A DNA stretch of 64,000 bases from Crocinitomicaceae bacterium (GTDB lineage: Bacteria > Bacteroidota > Bacteroidia > Flavobacteriales_D > Crocinitomicaceae). This document shows, in pieces, positions 1 through 8,876 of the stretch. The DNA is taken from NCBI GenBank assembly GCA_022447585.1, contig JAKVAR010000014.1, positions 186,001-250,000 on the forward strand, in the 5' to 3' direction. The notes under the pieces were generated by a model. It ran no database searches and was not told the DNA's origin. It worked only from the letters and a program-made list of their open reading frames with translations. Position 1 is the stretch's first letter. Each line of letters starts with the position of its first letter. The position numbers were made by a program, and so were the translations under genes.

Positions 1-375
1 GCGGGTTTAAGTGATAAGGTTTCCTGTTTTGGTGTGTTTGAATTGAATCCAGGTCAATCTTTAACTGCAACTAAATTATTGGCACAAATAGTTTGGTATT
101 TTGTTGATGGTGTTGCTCAACGAGTTTCGGACTTCCCGATTGGTTCCAGAAAGAATTATACTAAGTTTCATGTAAATCTAGATGATTTCTCGGAGGATTT
201 GATTTTTTATAAAAGTAATAAGTCGGCAAGATGGTGGCTTGAAGTTAAATATCAATCAGTAGGAGGGGTGTATAGTCGTCATACTCTAGTTCCTTGTTCT
301 CAAGATGATTATGACAATGCGTTAAGGAATATTATCCCTAATCTTTGGTGGAAGACACTTCAAAAACTTAGCTGA
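1..375 (+). CDS. Arginase/formimidoylglutamase family protein, C-terminal part
   Basis: The frame is open from base 1, so the gene begins upstream of the window and only about 124 C-terminal residues are visible. The segment reads through CFGVFELNP, then TATKLLAQIVWYF, and ends in WWKTLQKLS. This is the pattern of the last domain of Bacteroidota formimidoylglutamase-type members of the ureohydrolase (arginase) family, where the G-x-x-E-x-N-P strand is followed by a long helix. The metal-binding residues lie earlier and cannot be checked. The family hydrolyses guanidino or formimino groups, for example in histidine breakdown. The family call is fairly secure; the substrate is inferred. Confidence 0.75.
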   Translation, partial: AGLSDKVSCFGVFELNPGQSLTATKLLAQIVWYFVDGVAQRVSDFPIGSRKNYTKFHVNLDDFSEDLIFYKSNKSARWWLEVKYQSVGGVYSRHTLVPCSQDDYDNALRNIIPNLWWKTLQKLS

Positions 376-529
376 ATCAAGTTTAGTGCGAAAAGTGTAT
401 GTTGAAAACTAAATCATTTAAATTTCAACATTGATGTTAAAAAAATTTCCTTTTATCATAAAAATAGCTATTTTAGTCGCCTGATAGAAGTGCCTCTATT
501 ACTCTGAAAACTATTAATACTAGAGGCCA

Positions 530-1486
530 ATGACTGATTTTATGAAAGGAAAATTTCTATTATTATCGTTGCTGACACTGACTTTGGGCGGTTCTGCATT
601 TGGACAACAAGACAAGTTGATTACACATTTCATGTATGATAAAATGAGTCTTAATCCAGGAGAGACAGGTATCGAAGGTGGTATTTGTGCAACAACTATG
701 TATCGTAACCAATGGGATAGGGTTAATGGAGCTCCTAATTCTGCTGTTCTTAATGTAGAGGCTGATCTGACTCGTTTTATTCCTATTAATGCGGGAATAT
801 CGTTTTTTCACGATCATATTGGTTTTAATACTCAAAACAATGTTCTTTTAAATCTTTCGTATCCATTAAATATTAGTGGTGTTGGTAAGTTAGGTATTGG
901 TGTTGGTGTGGGTATTGTTAATTTTGGAATGAGTCCTGAATGGGTTCCACCAACTACCATGAATGACCAATCTTTACCAGGTGCATTTTCAGGTACGAAT
1001 TTAGATTTAAATTTCGGTTTGTACTTTAAGGATGAATCGGATACTTATTATGCGGGGCTGTCTTCGACTCATTTATCTGAGTCTACTTTGGCCGGAGTTA
1101 CCATGAGCGGATCTGCGCCAATTACGTATACTACATCTAGACATTATTATGCAATGGGGGGATACACCTTTAAGAGTATAGGTGATGGGGATATAGAGAC
1201 AAATGCCTTAATGAGAACTGACTTGGTTAAGTTTTCTGCAGATATTAACGCGCGTTATGTATGGAAAAACTTGGCTTATGGAGGTTTGACGTATAGAACT
1301 TCTGATGCGATTGCTGTAATGCTAGGCTATAAACCAATACCAGATTTGACTATAGGCTATTCTTATGATATTTCAGTTAATAAATTGGCAGGAGTTTCAA
1401 GAGGTTCGCATGAGATCATGTTGAAGTACTGTTACTACTTACCGCCAGTTCCAATTGCAAAATCTAAGCACCCTAGATGGTTGTAA
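530..1486 (+). CDS. PorP/SprF family type IX secretion outer-membrane protein
   Basis: The 318-residue protein starts with a cleavable signal peptide (hydrophobic core about residues 10-21, likely cut after AFG near residue 25). It continues with the PorP/SprF signature: a Q-D-x-x-x-T-H-F-MYDKMSLNP start of the barrel, then YRNQWDRVNGAP, followed by repeating amphipathic strands that end in a HEIMLKYCYYL strand. PorP/SprF proteins are outer-membrane barrels that bind periplasmic T9SS parts or attach cargo. It lies just upstream of gldK, as porP does in the P. gingivalis porPKLMN operon, which supports a core role. An in-frame ATG at 542 would give a more typical signal peptide and may be the true start. 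Confidence 0.88.
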   Translation: MTDFMKGKFLLLSLLTLTLGGSAFGQQDKLITHFMYDKMSLNPGETGIEGGICATTMYRNQWDRVNGAPNSAVLNVEADLTRFIPINAGISFFHDHIGFNTQNNVLLNLSYPLNISGVGKLGIGVGVGIVNFGMSPEWVPPTTMNDQSLPGAFSGTNLDLNFGLYFKDESDTYYAGLSSTHLSESTLAGVTMSGSAPITYTTSRHYYAMGGYTFKSIGDGDIETNALMRTDLVKFSADINARYVWKNLAYGGLTYRTSDAIAVMLGYKPIPDLTIGYSYDISVNKLAGVSRGSHEIMLKYCYYLPPVPIAKSKHPRWL

Positions 1487-1602
1487 AAGTTGAATTAGTT
1501 TAAAAATTTTGTAACCATTCGTAGAGAAAATCCGTTATATCAAAGAATATTAAGATCCTGTAAGTTGTTAATTAGATATCCGGAAGATTAAAAAGAGGTA
1601 GA

Positions 1603-3150
1603 ATGAAAAAACTTTTGTTATTTGCTATTATTAGCACCGTGATTGCTTCGTGTAGCTCTAGAACTGGTCATTTGACTGGTACTTTGGGTAGAACACCGTA
1701 TCATCCACAGATTCCTATGGGGATGGTTTACATTCCTTCTGGTTCATATCAAATGGGAGAGAATGATGGGGATATGCCATTTTTGCATCAAACTAGAGCT
1801 AAAACAGTTTCTGTGCAGGCGTTTTATATGGATCAAACAGAGATTTGTAACAATGAATACCGTCAATTTGTTGATTGGGTGCGCGATTCAATTGCTCGTG
1901 ATAAGATCTATTATGGATTAGAGGAGGATGAAGATGCAAGTCGTTATATTAACTACAGTGACATGTATTTTGACGAAGGTGCTTTAGAGTACATCGAATA
2001 TGATCCATCTGATAGAGAAATGAACCGTGAGGTGTTTTCTTTAAACTGGGATAGAAGAATTGAATATAATGATCCTGAATTAGTTCCTATTTTAGCTGAT
2101 ATGTATTATCCTCAGCCACAACGTTTTTATAAGCGTAGAGAGATTAATACAAATAAGCTAATGTATAGATATTATTGGATTGATTATGTTGAGGCGGCTA
2201 AAAGAGGACGAATTAATATAACGCCTAATGCCTATGATAATCAAGGTAATAAGTTAGTAGATGATCACAGAGAGTTAGAAACTCCTCCACATCCATTTAC
2301 TGATGAGCCTCAAGGACAAGATTTAGATTTAAGTAACGGTATCAATAAGAAGGGTGGAAGTAATGCAATTCGCGGACACGAAAATCGTCAACGTTTCATT
2401 ATTGATGAAATCATTAATGTTTATCCAGATACATTATGTTGGGTCCGTGATTTTACATATTCTTTCCATGATCCTATGACTAACATGTATTTCTGGCATC
2501 CAGCTTATGATAATTATCCGGTTGTAGGGGTTACTTGGACTCAAGCAAAAGCATTTTCAATTTGGAGAACACAATTGTTGAATAGTTGGTTAGTGGCAAT
2601 GGGAGACTTGTTCGTAAATGACTTCAGATTACCTACTGAAGCAGAATGGGAAAGAGCATCGCGTGGAGATCTACAATTATCTCAGTATCCTTGGGGAGGT
2701 CCTTACATCAGAAATGAATCTGGATGTTTCTTAGGGAACTTTAAACCGATGAGAGGTAGGTATTTTGAGGATGGAGGTTTCCATACTGTCAAAGTTTATT
2801 CTTATAACCCGAATGGATGGGGATTATACTGTATGGCTGGGAATGTTTCAGAGTGGTGTGAAACTGCTTATGATGAATCCATGTATGAGTTCTCTCATGA
2901 TTTGAATACAGATTATAGATACAATGCTATGGATTGGGATCCACCTTCAATGAAACGTAAAGTGATTCGAGGTGGTTCTTGGAAAGATATCGGTTATTAC
3001 CTAAGAAATTCAACTCGTACATTCGAGTATCAAGATACAGCCAAGTCTTACGTTGGTTATAGAAACGTAATGACTCACTTAGGTCGTGGAGGTAGAGATT
3101 TCACGAAAGAAGGTGGTGAAGAGATTCGCAGCGATATTCAATTACGCTAA
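1603..3150 (+). CDS. gldK: GldK, T9SS/gliding ring lipoprotein
   Basis: The 515-residue protein has a lipoprotein signal peptide with a lipobox ending in Cys17 (VIASC). A formylglycine-generating-enzyme (SUMF1-like) fold follows: MVYIPSGSYQMGEN near residue 40, DFRLPTEAEWERASRG near 345, GNVSEWCETAY near 410 and RGGSWKD near 455. In GldK/PorK this fold is structural, not enzymatic. GldK and GldN form the periplasmic ring under the outer membrane. The gene is first of the gldK-gldL-gldM-gldN run, with 54 bp to gldL. The large insert between residues 100 and 280, rich in Tyr and acidic residues, is usual for GldK. Very secure. Confidence 0.96.
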   Translation: MKKLLLFAIISTVIASCSSRTGHLTGTLGRTPYHPQIPMGMVYIPSGSYQMGENDGDMPFLHQTRAKTVSVQAFYMDQTEICNNEYRQFVDWVRDSIARDKIYYGLEEDEDASRYINYSDMYFDEGALEYIEYDPSDREMNREVFSLNWDRRIEYNDPELVPILADMYYPQPQRFYKRREINTNKLMYRYYWIDYVEAAKRGRINITPNAYDNQGNKLVDDHRELETPPHPFTDEPQGQDLDLSNGINKKGGSNAIRGHENRQRFIIDEIINVYPDTLCWVRDFTYSFHDPMTNMYFWHPAYDNYPVVGVTWTQAKAFSIWRTQLLNSWLVAMGDLFVNDFRLPTEAEWERASRGDLQLSQYPWGGPYIRNESGCFLGNFKPMRGRYFEDGGFHTVKVYSYNPNGWGLYCMAGNVSEWCETAYDESMYEFSHDLNTDYRYNAMDWDPPSMKRKVIRGGSWKDIGYYLRNSTRTFEYQDTAKSYVGYRNVMTHLGRGGRDFTKEGGEEIRSDIQLR

Positions 3151-3204
3151 GAATAACAACAAACAAGTAGTAAATTATTAAACCTAAAAAAAACAAGGAA
3201 AACT

Positions 3205-4020
3205 ATGAAACCAGGAAGTAAAGCATGGAAAAAATTTATGGCGAAACTGTACGGTATTGGTGCAGCAATTGTAATCGTCGGGGCATTATTTAAAATTATG
3301 CACTGGCCTTTCGCAGGACCAATGCTTGTAATTGGACTAGGAACTGAGGCGGTAATTTTCCTTTTCTCAGCATTTGAGCCAATTCACGAAGATCCAAATT
3401 GGGAGTTAGTATACCCAGAATTAGCATTAGGACATTCGGATGAATTAGATCACGAAGCTTTAGCTGCAAGAAGTGGCGGACGAGGTGGATCTGGAACAGG
3501 GATTACCGATCAATTAGATTCAATGTTGGAAGAAGCTAAAATTGATGGAGAGTTATTAGAGAGATTAGGAGACGGAATGAGAGCTCTTGGTGATAATGCT
3601 GCACAATTGAAGGGTGTAACATCTGCTGCTGCTGCAACTGATTCTTATGTTGATAGCTTACAAGCTGCTTCTGATAAGGTTTCTTCTTTATCTGATGCAT
3701 ATGAAAGAGCTTCAGTTTCAATTTCAGGTATGACTTCTACGCAAGCTGAAGGAGAATCATTTGGTGAGCAAATGCAAAAAGTTTCTAAAAACTTATCAGC
3801 GTTAAATAATGTTTACGAATTACAACTAAAAGGGTCTTCTGCTCATTTAGAAGCAACTGAGAAATTCCAAGGACAAGTAACTGATATGATGAAGAATCTT
3901 TCCGACTCTGCTGAGGATACTCGTTTGTACAAAGAGAATATGTCTATGCTGTCTAAGAATTTAACTGACTTAAACGCAGTATACGGAAACATGTTGAAAG
4001 CTATGACAATTACTAAATAG
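3205..4020 (+). CDS. gldL: GldL, inner-membrane T9SS motor protein
   Basis: The 271-residue protein has two N-terminal membrane helices (about residues 14-32 and 38-57) joined by a tight FKIMHWPFAGP turn. A long cytoplasmic region rich in Ala, Ser, Leu and Asp, predicted coiled coil, follows. Two membrane Glu residues, Glu48 (GLGTEAV) and Glu58 (SAFEP), sit where the motor-essential acidic residues of GldL are described. GldL forms a pentameric channel around a GldM dimer and converts proton-motive force into rotation for gliding and secretion. It lies between gldK and gldM in the same operon, 62 bp before gldM. Confidence 0.96.
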   Translation: MKPGSKAWKKFMAKLYGIGAAIVIVGALFKIMHWPFAGPMLVIGLGTEAVIFLFSAFEPIHEDPNWELVYPELALGHSDELDHEALAARSGGRGGSGTGITDQLDSMLEEAKIDGELLERLGDGMRALGDNAAQLKGVTSAAAATDSYVDSLQAASDKVSSLSDAYERASVSISGMTSTQAEGESFGEQMQKVSKNLSALNNVYELQLKGSSAHLEATEKFQGQVTDMMKNLSDSAEDTRLYKENMSMLSKNLTDLNAVYGNMLKAMTITK

Positions 4021-4082
4021 TTTCTTAAGAGAACTATGTAATTGGACTTGAATTATTGTTAAACAATTAAATTTATTTAATC

Positions 4083-5840
4083 ATGGCAGGAGGAAAAGAG
4101 ACCCCAAGACAGAAGATGATTGGTATGATGTACCTAGTACTTACCGCACTTCTAGCTCTTAATGTATCTAAATCTATCCTTGATGCTTTCGTGGCAATTG
4201 AGGAAAACACTCAAAAAGCGAATATTGTTCAATTCGACCGTGGAACTGGTTTTTATAATGACGTAAAGTCTGAATTGTCAGGTTCAAAAGGTGAGGAGAA
4301 TAAAGCTAAGCGTGCTAAACTAGAATATGTAGTAAAGCAAATGGAAAAGATTGATGCTGAATCGGCTAAAATGATCGAAGCTATAGATAACTTAAAGAAA
4401 AAGATTCTTGAGGAGTCAGGTGAAGATATTAGTGGAACAAAAAATAAGGATGAAGCAACTATCTTATGGTCAAAATATGACAAGAAAAAAGGTTCTTTAC
4501 CTATCAGAATGAACTTGATGGCTGTTCAAGCAAAAGATCAATACGATGTGCCAATGCATGTTATTATTGGTGAAGATATCAAGAATCCAACTGGTGAAGG
4601 GAAGAAATTATGGGAAGACTTCAATAAATACAGGAACAAAATTGTTGAACTTACTGGTTCTTATGAATGGGGGGGGAAACAATTTACGGTTAAACCAACA
4701 AATATTCCTCAGTTTAAGGATAATGAAGATTTAACTAAGCAAGTTTCTAAAATGATTGATAAGTCTAAAGGGAACTTAAAGGAGGATCGTCAAGTGTTGA
4801 TCGACTTATATATGGGTATGACTAAACTTGAAAAAGGTAAAGTTCATGATGTAGAAGGCGTTCACTGGATTGGATCTACTTTCGATCATGCTCCTTTGGT
4901 TGCAGCCGTAGCGTCTTTATCTTCAATGCAGCAAGATGTTTTGGCAGCCAGAGCTTTAGCTTTAGCTCATTGGAAATCAAAAGTTTCTACAGGAGAGTAT
5001 AGTTTTAACAAAATTATGCCTTTAGCCTATGGTCCTTCCATTGCGAACAGTAACGAAGAAATCGAATTGCAAGTTATGATGGCAGCGTTTGATTCGGATA
5101 ATCAACCGGTAGTAACTGTAGATGGATATGATAACCAAGATATGGTTTCATACCCAGGTAACGGGCAAGGTGTTGTTAAATTAACAACGGGCTCTGGCCA
5201 AATGACGCTTACTGGAACTGTTTCTATCAAGAATAAGTCAGGAGTAGAGAAAAAAGAAAAATGGGAGAAGACGGTAATTATCATGAAACCTCAAGGTGCT
5301 ATTGAGTTACCGGAATTGAACGTTCTTTACAGAGGTTATGCAAACAAAGTTGAGGCTACTGCTTCTGGTTATGATAAAACTATTTTATCAGGAACTGGTG
5401 TTAGTATTAGTGGTTCTGGACCATATGTTGTTAAACCGACAGGTAGAGGTAGAGAAGCTTATTTAACAGTTAGTGGTAAGAATACTGCTACTGGTAAAAC
5501 GGCGTCTTTGAAAAAAGTAAAATACAGAGTTAGTAATTTGCCGGACCCGGAATTGTACTGGGGTGCTTCTAAATCAGGTACTAAAGGAAACAGACGAGAA
5601 ACTAAGCTTTTTGCTAAGTATCCACCTGAGATTCCTTTAAATGCTAAATTTAAAATCATTAACTGGGAATGTACTATTCCAGGTGCTCCAGGTGCTCCTC
5701 CAAGAGGTTCAGGTGGAAATATCGGTGCTGCGTCTTCATTGATTATGCAAGCACGTCCTGGTATGACCGTAAGTTTTATTTGTACAGTAGTTGGTCCTGA
5801 CGGCGTTCAAAGAAAGAGAGCCGGTGCATTTAAGATTTAA
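4083..5840 (+). CDS. gldM: GldM, T9SS/gliding motor shaft protein (first copy)
   Basis: The 585-residue protein begins MAGGKETPRQK and carries one N-terminal membrane helix (about residues 13-33) that sits inside the GldL ring. About 550 periplasmic residues follow, forming the usual four-domain shaft. Typical GldM stretches are visible: VHWIGSTFDHAP near residue 260, YSFNKIMPLAYGP near 308, GAIELPELNVLYRGY near 405 and PPRGSGGNI near 540. GldM transmits GldL rotation across the periplasm to the GldK-GldN ring. It is followed 18 bp later by gldN. A second full-length gldM lies at 7021-8787. Confidence 0.96.
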   Translation: MAGGKETPRQKMIGMMYLVLTALLALNVSKSILDAFVAIEENTQKANIVQFDRGTGFYNDVKSELSGSKGEENKAKRAKLEYVVKQMEKIDAESAKMIEAIDNLKKKILEESGEDISGTKNKDEATILWSKYDKKKGSLPIRMNLMAVQAKDQYDVPMHVIIGEDIKNPTGEGKKLWEDFNKYRNKIVELTGSYEWGGKQFTVKPTNIPQFKDNEDLTKQVSKMIDKSKGNLKEDRQVLIDLYMGMTKLEKGKVHDVEGVHWIGSTFDHAPLVAAVASLSSMQQDVLAARALALAHWKSKVSTGEYSFNKIMPLAYGPSIANSNEEIELQVMMAAFDSDNQPVVTVDGYDNQDMVSYPGNGQGVVKLTTGSGQMTLTGTVSIKNKSGVEKKEKWEKTVIIMKPQGAIELPELNVLYRGYANKVEATASGYDKTILSGTGVSISGSGPYVVKPTGRGREAYLTVSGKNTATGKTASLKKVKYRVSNLPDPELYWGASKSGTKGNRRETKLFAKYPPEIPLNAKFKIINWECTIPGAPGAPPRGSGGNIGAASSLIMQARPGMTVSFICTVVGPDGVQRKRAGAFKI

Positions 5841-5858
5841 TAATTAATTTTTAGGATT

Positions 5859-6887
5859 ATGAGAAGTTTAATTTATTCATTTTTAGCAGTAGTAGCACTT
5901 TTTGGAGCTACTGGTGCAAATGCTCAGATTGAAGAAATCAATGGTGGGCCGGTAAATGTGCCTACAGAGGGTATTATTGACGGTGTGTTCATTCAAGAAC
6001 ACATTCCTACAAAACGAATGATTCCTTATGAGTTTGTGCGTGAGGCGGATGCGATTTGGAGTAGAAGGGTATTTGAATACATAGACTTACGTGAAAAGAT
6101 CAATCATCAGATGTATTATCCATTAGATGAGATTACTAATCAAGGTGTTTGGGTACGTAACGCATCTCGTTGGAGTTTGTGGACTGTAATTAGACAACAT
6201 GTATTGAATGGTGATTTAAGAGTATTCTCACCTTATAATCCGTTTAACAAGTTTGGCGAATGGGATGGGTACCAATTAAAGTATCCGGTAGACCCTGAGC
6301 CAGGTTTGAATTTTTACACTGATTCGGCGTATCGTGAAGAGATGGTTTATTTCTTAGGATACCTTGGACCGCAAAGTGATATTCCGTTAACAGATCAATA
6401 TGGAGACCCTCTGGTAAGGACAACTCCTGATGGGTTTCAGGAATATGTTTACCCGCCTCGTGATACAATTTGGTACACATCCAAGGATATTGTACAATAC
6501 CGTATCAAAGAGGATTGGTTCTTCGATAAAGAAAGATCTGTTTTGGATGTTCGAATTTTAGCAATGGCTCCTGTCGTTTACGATATGGAAGAAGATGCAA
6601 ATGGTAACAAAAGTATTTCAGGAATGAAAGAATTGTTCTGGTTGTATTTCCCGCACTGTCGTTTTGTATTCAATAACTATTTTGTTTACAATGATAAAAA
6701 TGATGCACAATGGATGAGTTTTGACGATCTGTTTTGGAAACGTCGTTTTAATAGTGTGATCTATAAGGAAAGTAACACTTACGATAGAAAAATCGAGAGT
6801 TACAGAGCGGGAGTTGATGCTTTGTACGAATCAGAACAAATTAAGAATGAAATTAGAAACATTGAACATGACGTTTGGTCATTCTAG
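5859..6887 (+). CDS. gldN: GldN, periplasmic T9SS ring protein
   Basis: The 342-residue protein has a signal peptide cut near residue 22 (ATGANA then QIEE). The body is recognisable as GldN/PorN: IPYEFVREADAIWSRRV near residue 55, EKINHQMYYPL near 80, VRILAMAPV near 230 and FWLYFPHCR near 260. GldN binds GldK to form the ring beneath the outer membrane and is required for T9SS secretion. It is the last gene of the operon and is followed after about 25 bp by a strong hairpin terminator, which separates it from the second gldM. Confidence 0.95.
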   Translation: MRSLIYSFLAVVALFGATGANAQIEEINGGPVNVPTEGIIDGVFIQEHIPTKRMIPYEFVREADAIWSRRVFEYIDLREKINHQMYYPLDEITNQGVWVRNASRWSLWTVIRQHVLNGDLRVFSPYNPFNKFGEWDGYQLKYPVDPEPGLNFYTDSAYREEMVYFLGYLGPQSDIPLTDQYGDPLVRTTPDGFQEYVYPPRDTIWYTSKDIVQYRIKEDWFFDKERSVLDVRILAMAPVVYDMEEDANGNKSISGMKELFWLYFPHCRFVFNNYFVYNDKNDAQWMSFDDLFWKRRFNSVIYKESNTYDRKIESYRAGVDALYESEQIKNEIRNIEHDVWSF

Positions 6888-6912
6888 TCGAAGTTCACTG
6901 TTAATACATTTC

Positions 6913-6944
6913 AAAGCCTGTAAGATTTCTTACAGGCTTTTTTT
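6913..6944 (+). terminator. Intrinsic terminator after gldN
   Basis: A perfect 12-bp stem (6913-6924 with 6929-6940) and a 4-nt loop are followed by a run of Ts. It closes the porP-gldKLMN unit, so the downstream gldM paralogue probably needs its own promoter or read-through. Confidence 0.88.
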
Positions 6945-7020
6945 GTGCTTTTTAAGAATGGTCTGTTACTATTGTCTTCAACTTTCATTGTTATGATGTA
7001 AACCAACAAAACTTATAATC

Positions 7021-8787
7021 ATGGCAGGAGGTAAAGAAACACCTAGACAGAAAATGATCGGAATGATGTATTTAGTTCTTACAGCATTGTTGGCTTTGAA
7101 TGTGTCAAAGTCGATTTTGGATGCGTTCGTATCTATAGAGGAGAATATTCAGACCGCCAATATCACCGAATTGTTTAGGGGTGATGAGAAACGTGAAGAA
7201 CTGAAAGAAACAGCTCAAGATGATACTAATCCAGAAAGAGCAGCTAAGGCAGCAAAATACCTTTTAGCAGTTATGGATATTGATAGAATGACGGCTGATC
7301 GGATTAGAGAAATTGATAATATTAAACTTCAAATTTTAAATGAAATTGGAGAAGATGTGGAATCGGTATCTGATGAGGAAAATATTTTACGATCGCAGTT
7401 TGATGATCAAAACCCACTTAAACCATTAAGAATGAATTTAAGGCATGTTAATGGAAAAGATAAATACGATGACCCAATGAGAATAATGATTGGTGATGAT
7501 ATAAAAAATCCCAAAGGAAAAGGGCTTGATTTGTGGAATTCCTTTAATGCATTTAGAAAAGAACTAACAGAGAAAATTGCGGCTTCTCAGATTAAGGTTA
7601 ATAAGAACGGAAAAGTCGGATTTGATAAGACCTATTATTTCAAGGCGCCGTCTATAAATTCGTATAAGAATCAAAAAGATTTAAATTATCAGTTGATAAA
7701 AGCTATTGAATCTTCTAATGTGCATTTAGATGATAGAAATGATATTCTTGAAATTTATAGGAGTTTAACAAAGTCTGAATTTTCAGAGGTTAATCATGAA
7801 AGTGGTATTCATTGGATGGGTAAAACGTTCGACCATTCACCGGCAGTTGCTGCAATTGCATCGCTTTCTTCTATGCAGAAGGATATTTTGGCAGCTCGTG
7901 CCCAAGCGATTTCATTAATTCGAAGTCGTATAGGTGGAGGTGAATATTCTTTTAATAAAATTATGCCTTTAGCTTACGGACCAGAAGTTGTAAATCAAAA
8001 TGATGATTTTGAAGTAGAAGTATTGATGGTCGCTTATGACAGTGATAAGCAACCTGTAGTCACTTACGAAGGGGCGCAAATTACAGATGTTATAGATGGG
8101 AAGGGTAAGGTTAAAGTGAAAGCTATTGGAAACACTATGGATTTAAAGGGGACGGTTTCAATTGTTAATAAGTCGGGAGTTAAAAAAACTATGCCATGGA
8201 CTAAGTCTGTGACGGTTATGAAGCCGGCTGGAGCAATTGAGATGCCGGAGTTTAATGTACTTTATCGTGGGTATAAGAATCGGGTTATAGCATCGGCTTC
8301 CGGCTTTGATAAAACTTTACTAGGTGTGAGTGCTGGGATCACCAAAATAAAGAATGGGGATGAATGGATTGTTACACCAACAGGTAGAGGACGACAAGCT
8401 TTTCTAACTGTTTCTGGAACAAATACTTCAACGGGAAGAACAGTTCAGTTAAAACGAGTTGCCTATAAAGTGAGTAATCTACCTTCGCCGTCTTTATACT
8501 GTGGTGGTGTTAAAGAAGGTGGACGAATTGATGGGAGAGCAAATGTTTTAATTGCGAAATATGGACCAGAAATTCCAATGCAAAGTGCGGTTTTTAGTAT
8601 CGAATCTTGGGAGTGTGAAGTTGGGAATTCTCCTGGGCCTCCCCAAAGAGGTAATGGAAAGAATATTTCAATAGCCAATGCTTTAATACGTCAGGCTCCG
8701 AGAGAAACTTTAATCACCTTTACCTGTAAAGTAATTGATCCGGCAGGAACACGTCAAACAATGACTAGAACATTTAGAAAAAGGTAA
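7021..8787 (+). CDS. Second GldM paralogue
   Basis: The 588-residue protein is full length and collinear with the first GldM. It keeps the single N-terminal membrane helix, IHWMGKTFDHSP near residue 262, YSFNKIMPLAYGP near 310, GAIEMPEFNVLYRGY near 405 and GPPQRGNGKNI near 543. Its first 37 residues are identical to the first GldM, while the periplasmic part has diverged, especially residues 45-260 and the C-terminal domain. No stop or frameshift suggests decay. It has no gldL or gldN partner of its own here. It may pair with the same GldL ring to make an alternative shaft, or act with other partners encoded elsewhere; that role is inferred. Terminators lie before and after it. Confidence 0.92.
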   Translation: MAGGKETPRQKMIGMMYLVLTALLALNVSKSILDAFVSIEENIQTANITELFRGDEKREELKETAQDDTNPERAAKAAKYLLAVMDIDRMTADRIREIDNIKLQILNEIGEDVESVSDEENILRSQFDDQNPLKPLRMNLRHVNGKDKYDDPMRIMIGDDIKNPKGKGLDLWNSFNAFRKELTEKIAASQIKVNKNGKVGFDKTYYFKAPSINSYKNQKDLNYQLIKAIESSNVHLDDRNDILEIYRSLTKSEFSEVNHESGIHWMGKTFDHSPAVAAIASLSSMQKDILAARAQAISLIRSRIGGGEYSFNKIMPLAYGPEVVNQNDDFEVEVLMVAYDSDKQPVVTYEGAQITDVIDGKGKVKVKAIGNTMDLKGTVSIVNKSGVKKTMPWTKSVTVMKPAGAIEMPEFNVLYRGYKNRVIASASGFDKTLLGVSAGITKIKNGDEWIVTPTGRGRQAFLTVSGTNTSTGRTVQLKRVAYKVSNLPSPSLYCGGVKEGGRIDGRANVLIAKYGPEIPMQSAVFSIESWECEVGNSPGPPQRGNGKNISIANALIRQAPRETLITFTCKVIDPAGTRQTMTRTFRKR

Positions 8788-8796
8788 TACAAAAAA

Positions 8797-8824
8797 CCGA
8801 GAATCTAATTCTTGGCTTTTTTTT
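8797..8824 (+). terminator. Intrinsic terminator after second gldM
   Basis: A 7-bp stem with one G-U pair (8797-8803 with 8809-8815) and a 5-nt loop is followed by eight Ts. It lies 10 bp after the stop codon of the second gldM. Confidence 0.7.
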
Positions 8825-8865
8825 GAATTCAAGTCGAGTTCTATGCTTATTTGATTTCGAATAAA

Positions 8866-8873
8866 TACCTTTG
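8866..8873 (+). promoter_or_regulatory. Probable -7 promoter element (TACCTTTG) of the ABC-F gene
   Basis: The 8 bases match the Bacteroidota TAnnTTTG element. The last base is only 3 nt before the ATG at 8877, so the transcript would begin at or inside the start codon. I see no clear TTTG -33 element at the usual distance. Confidence 0.4.
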
Positions 8874-8876
8874 CAC

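Noticed and set aside
398..430. Inverted repeat TGTTGAAA ... TTTCAACA after the first gene
   Set aside because: Only an 8-bp stem with a 15-nt loop and no T-run; not strong enough to call a terminator, and one pair does not make an origin.
4083..8787. The two gldM genes as a recent DNA duplication
   Set aside because: Synonymous sites in the identical N-terminal region are widely different (22 of 37 codons), so the copies are old.
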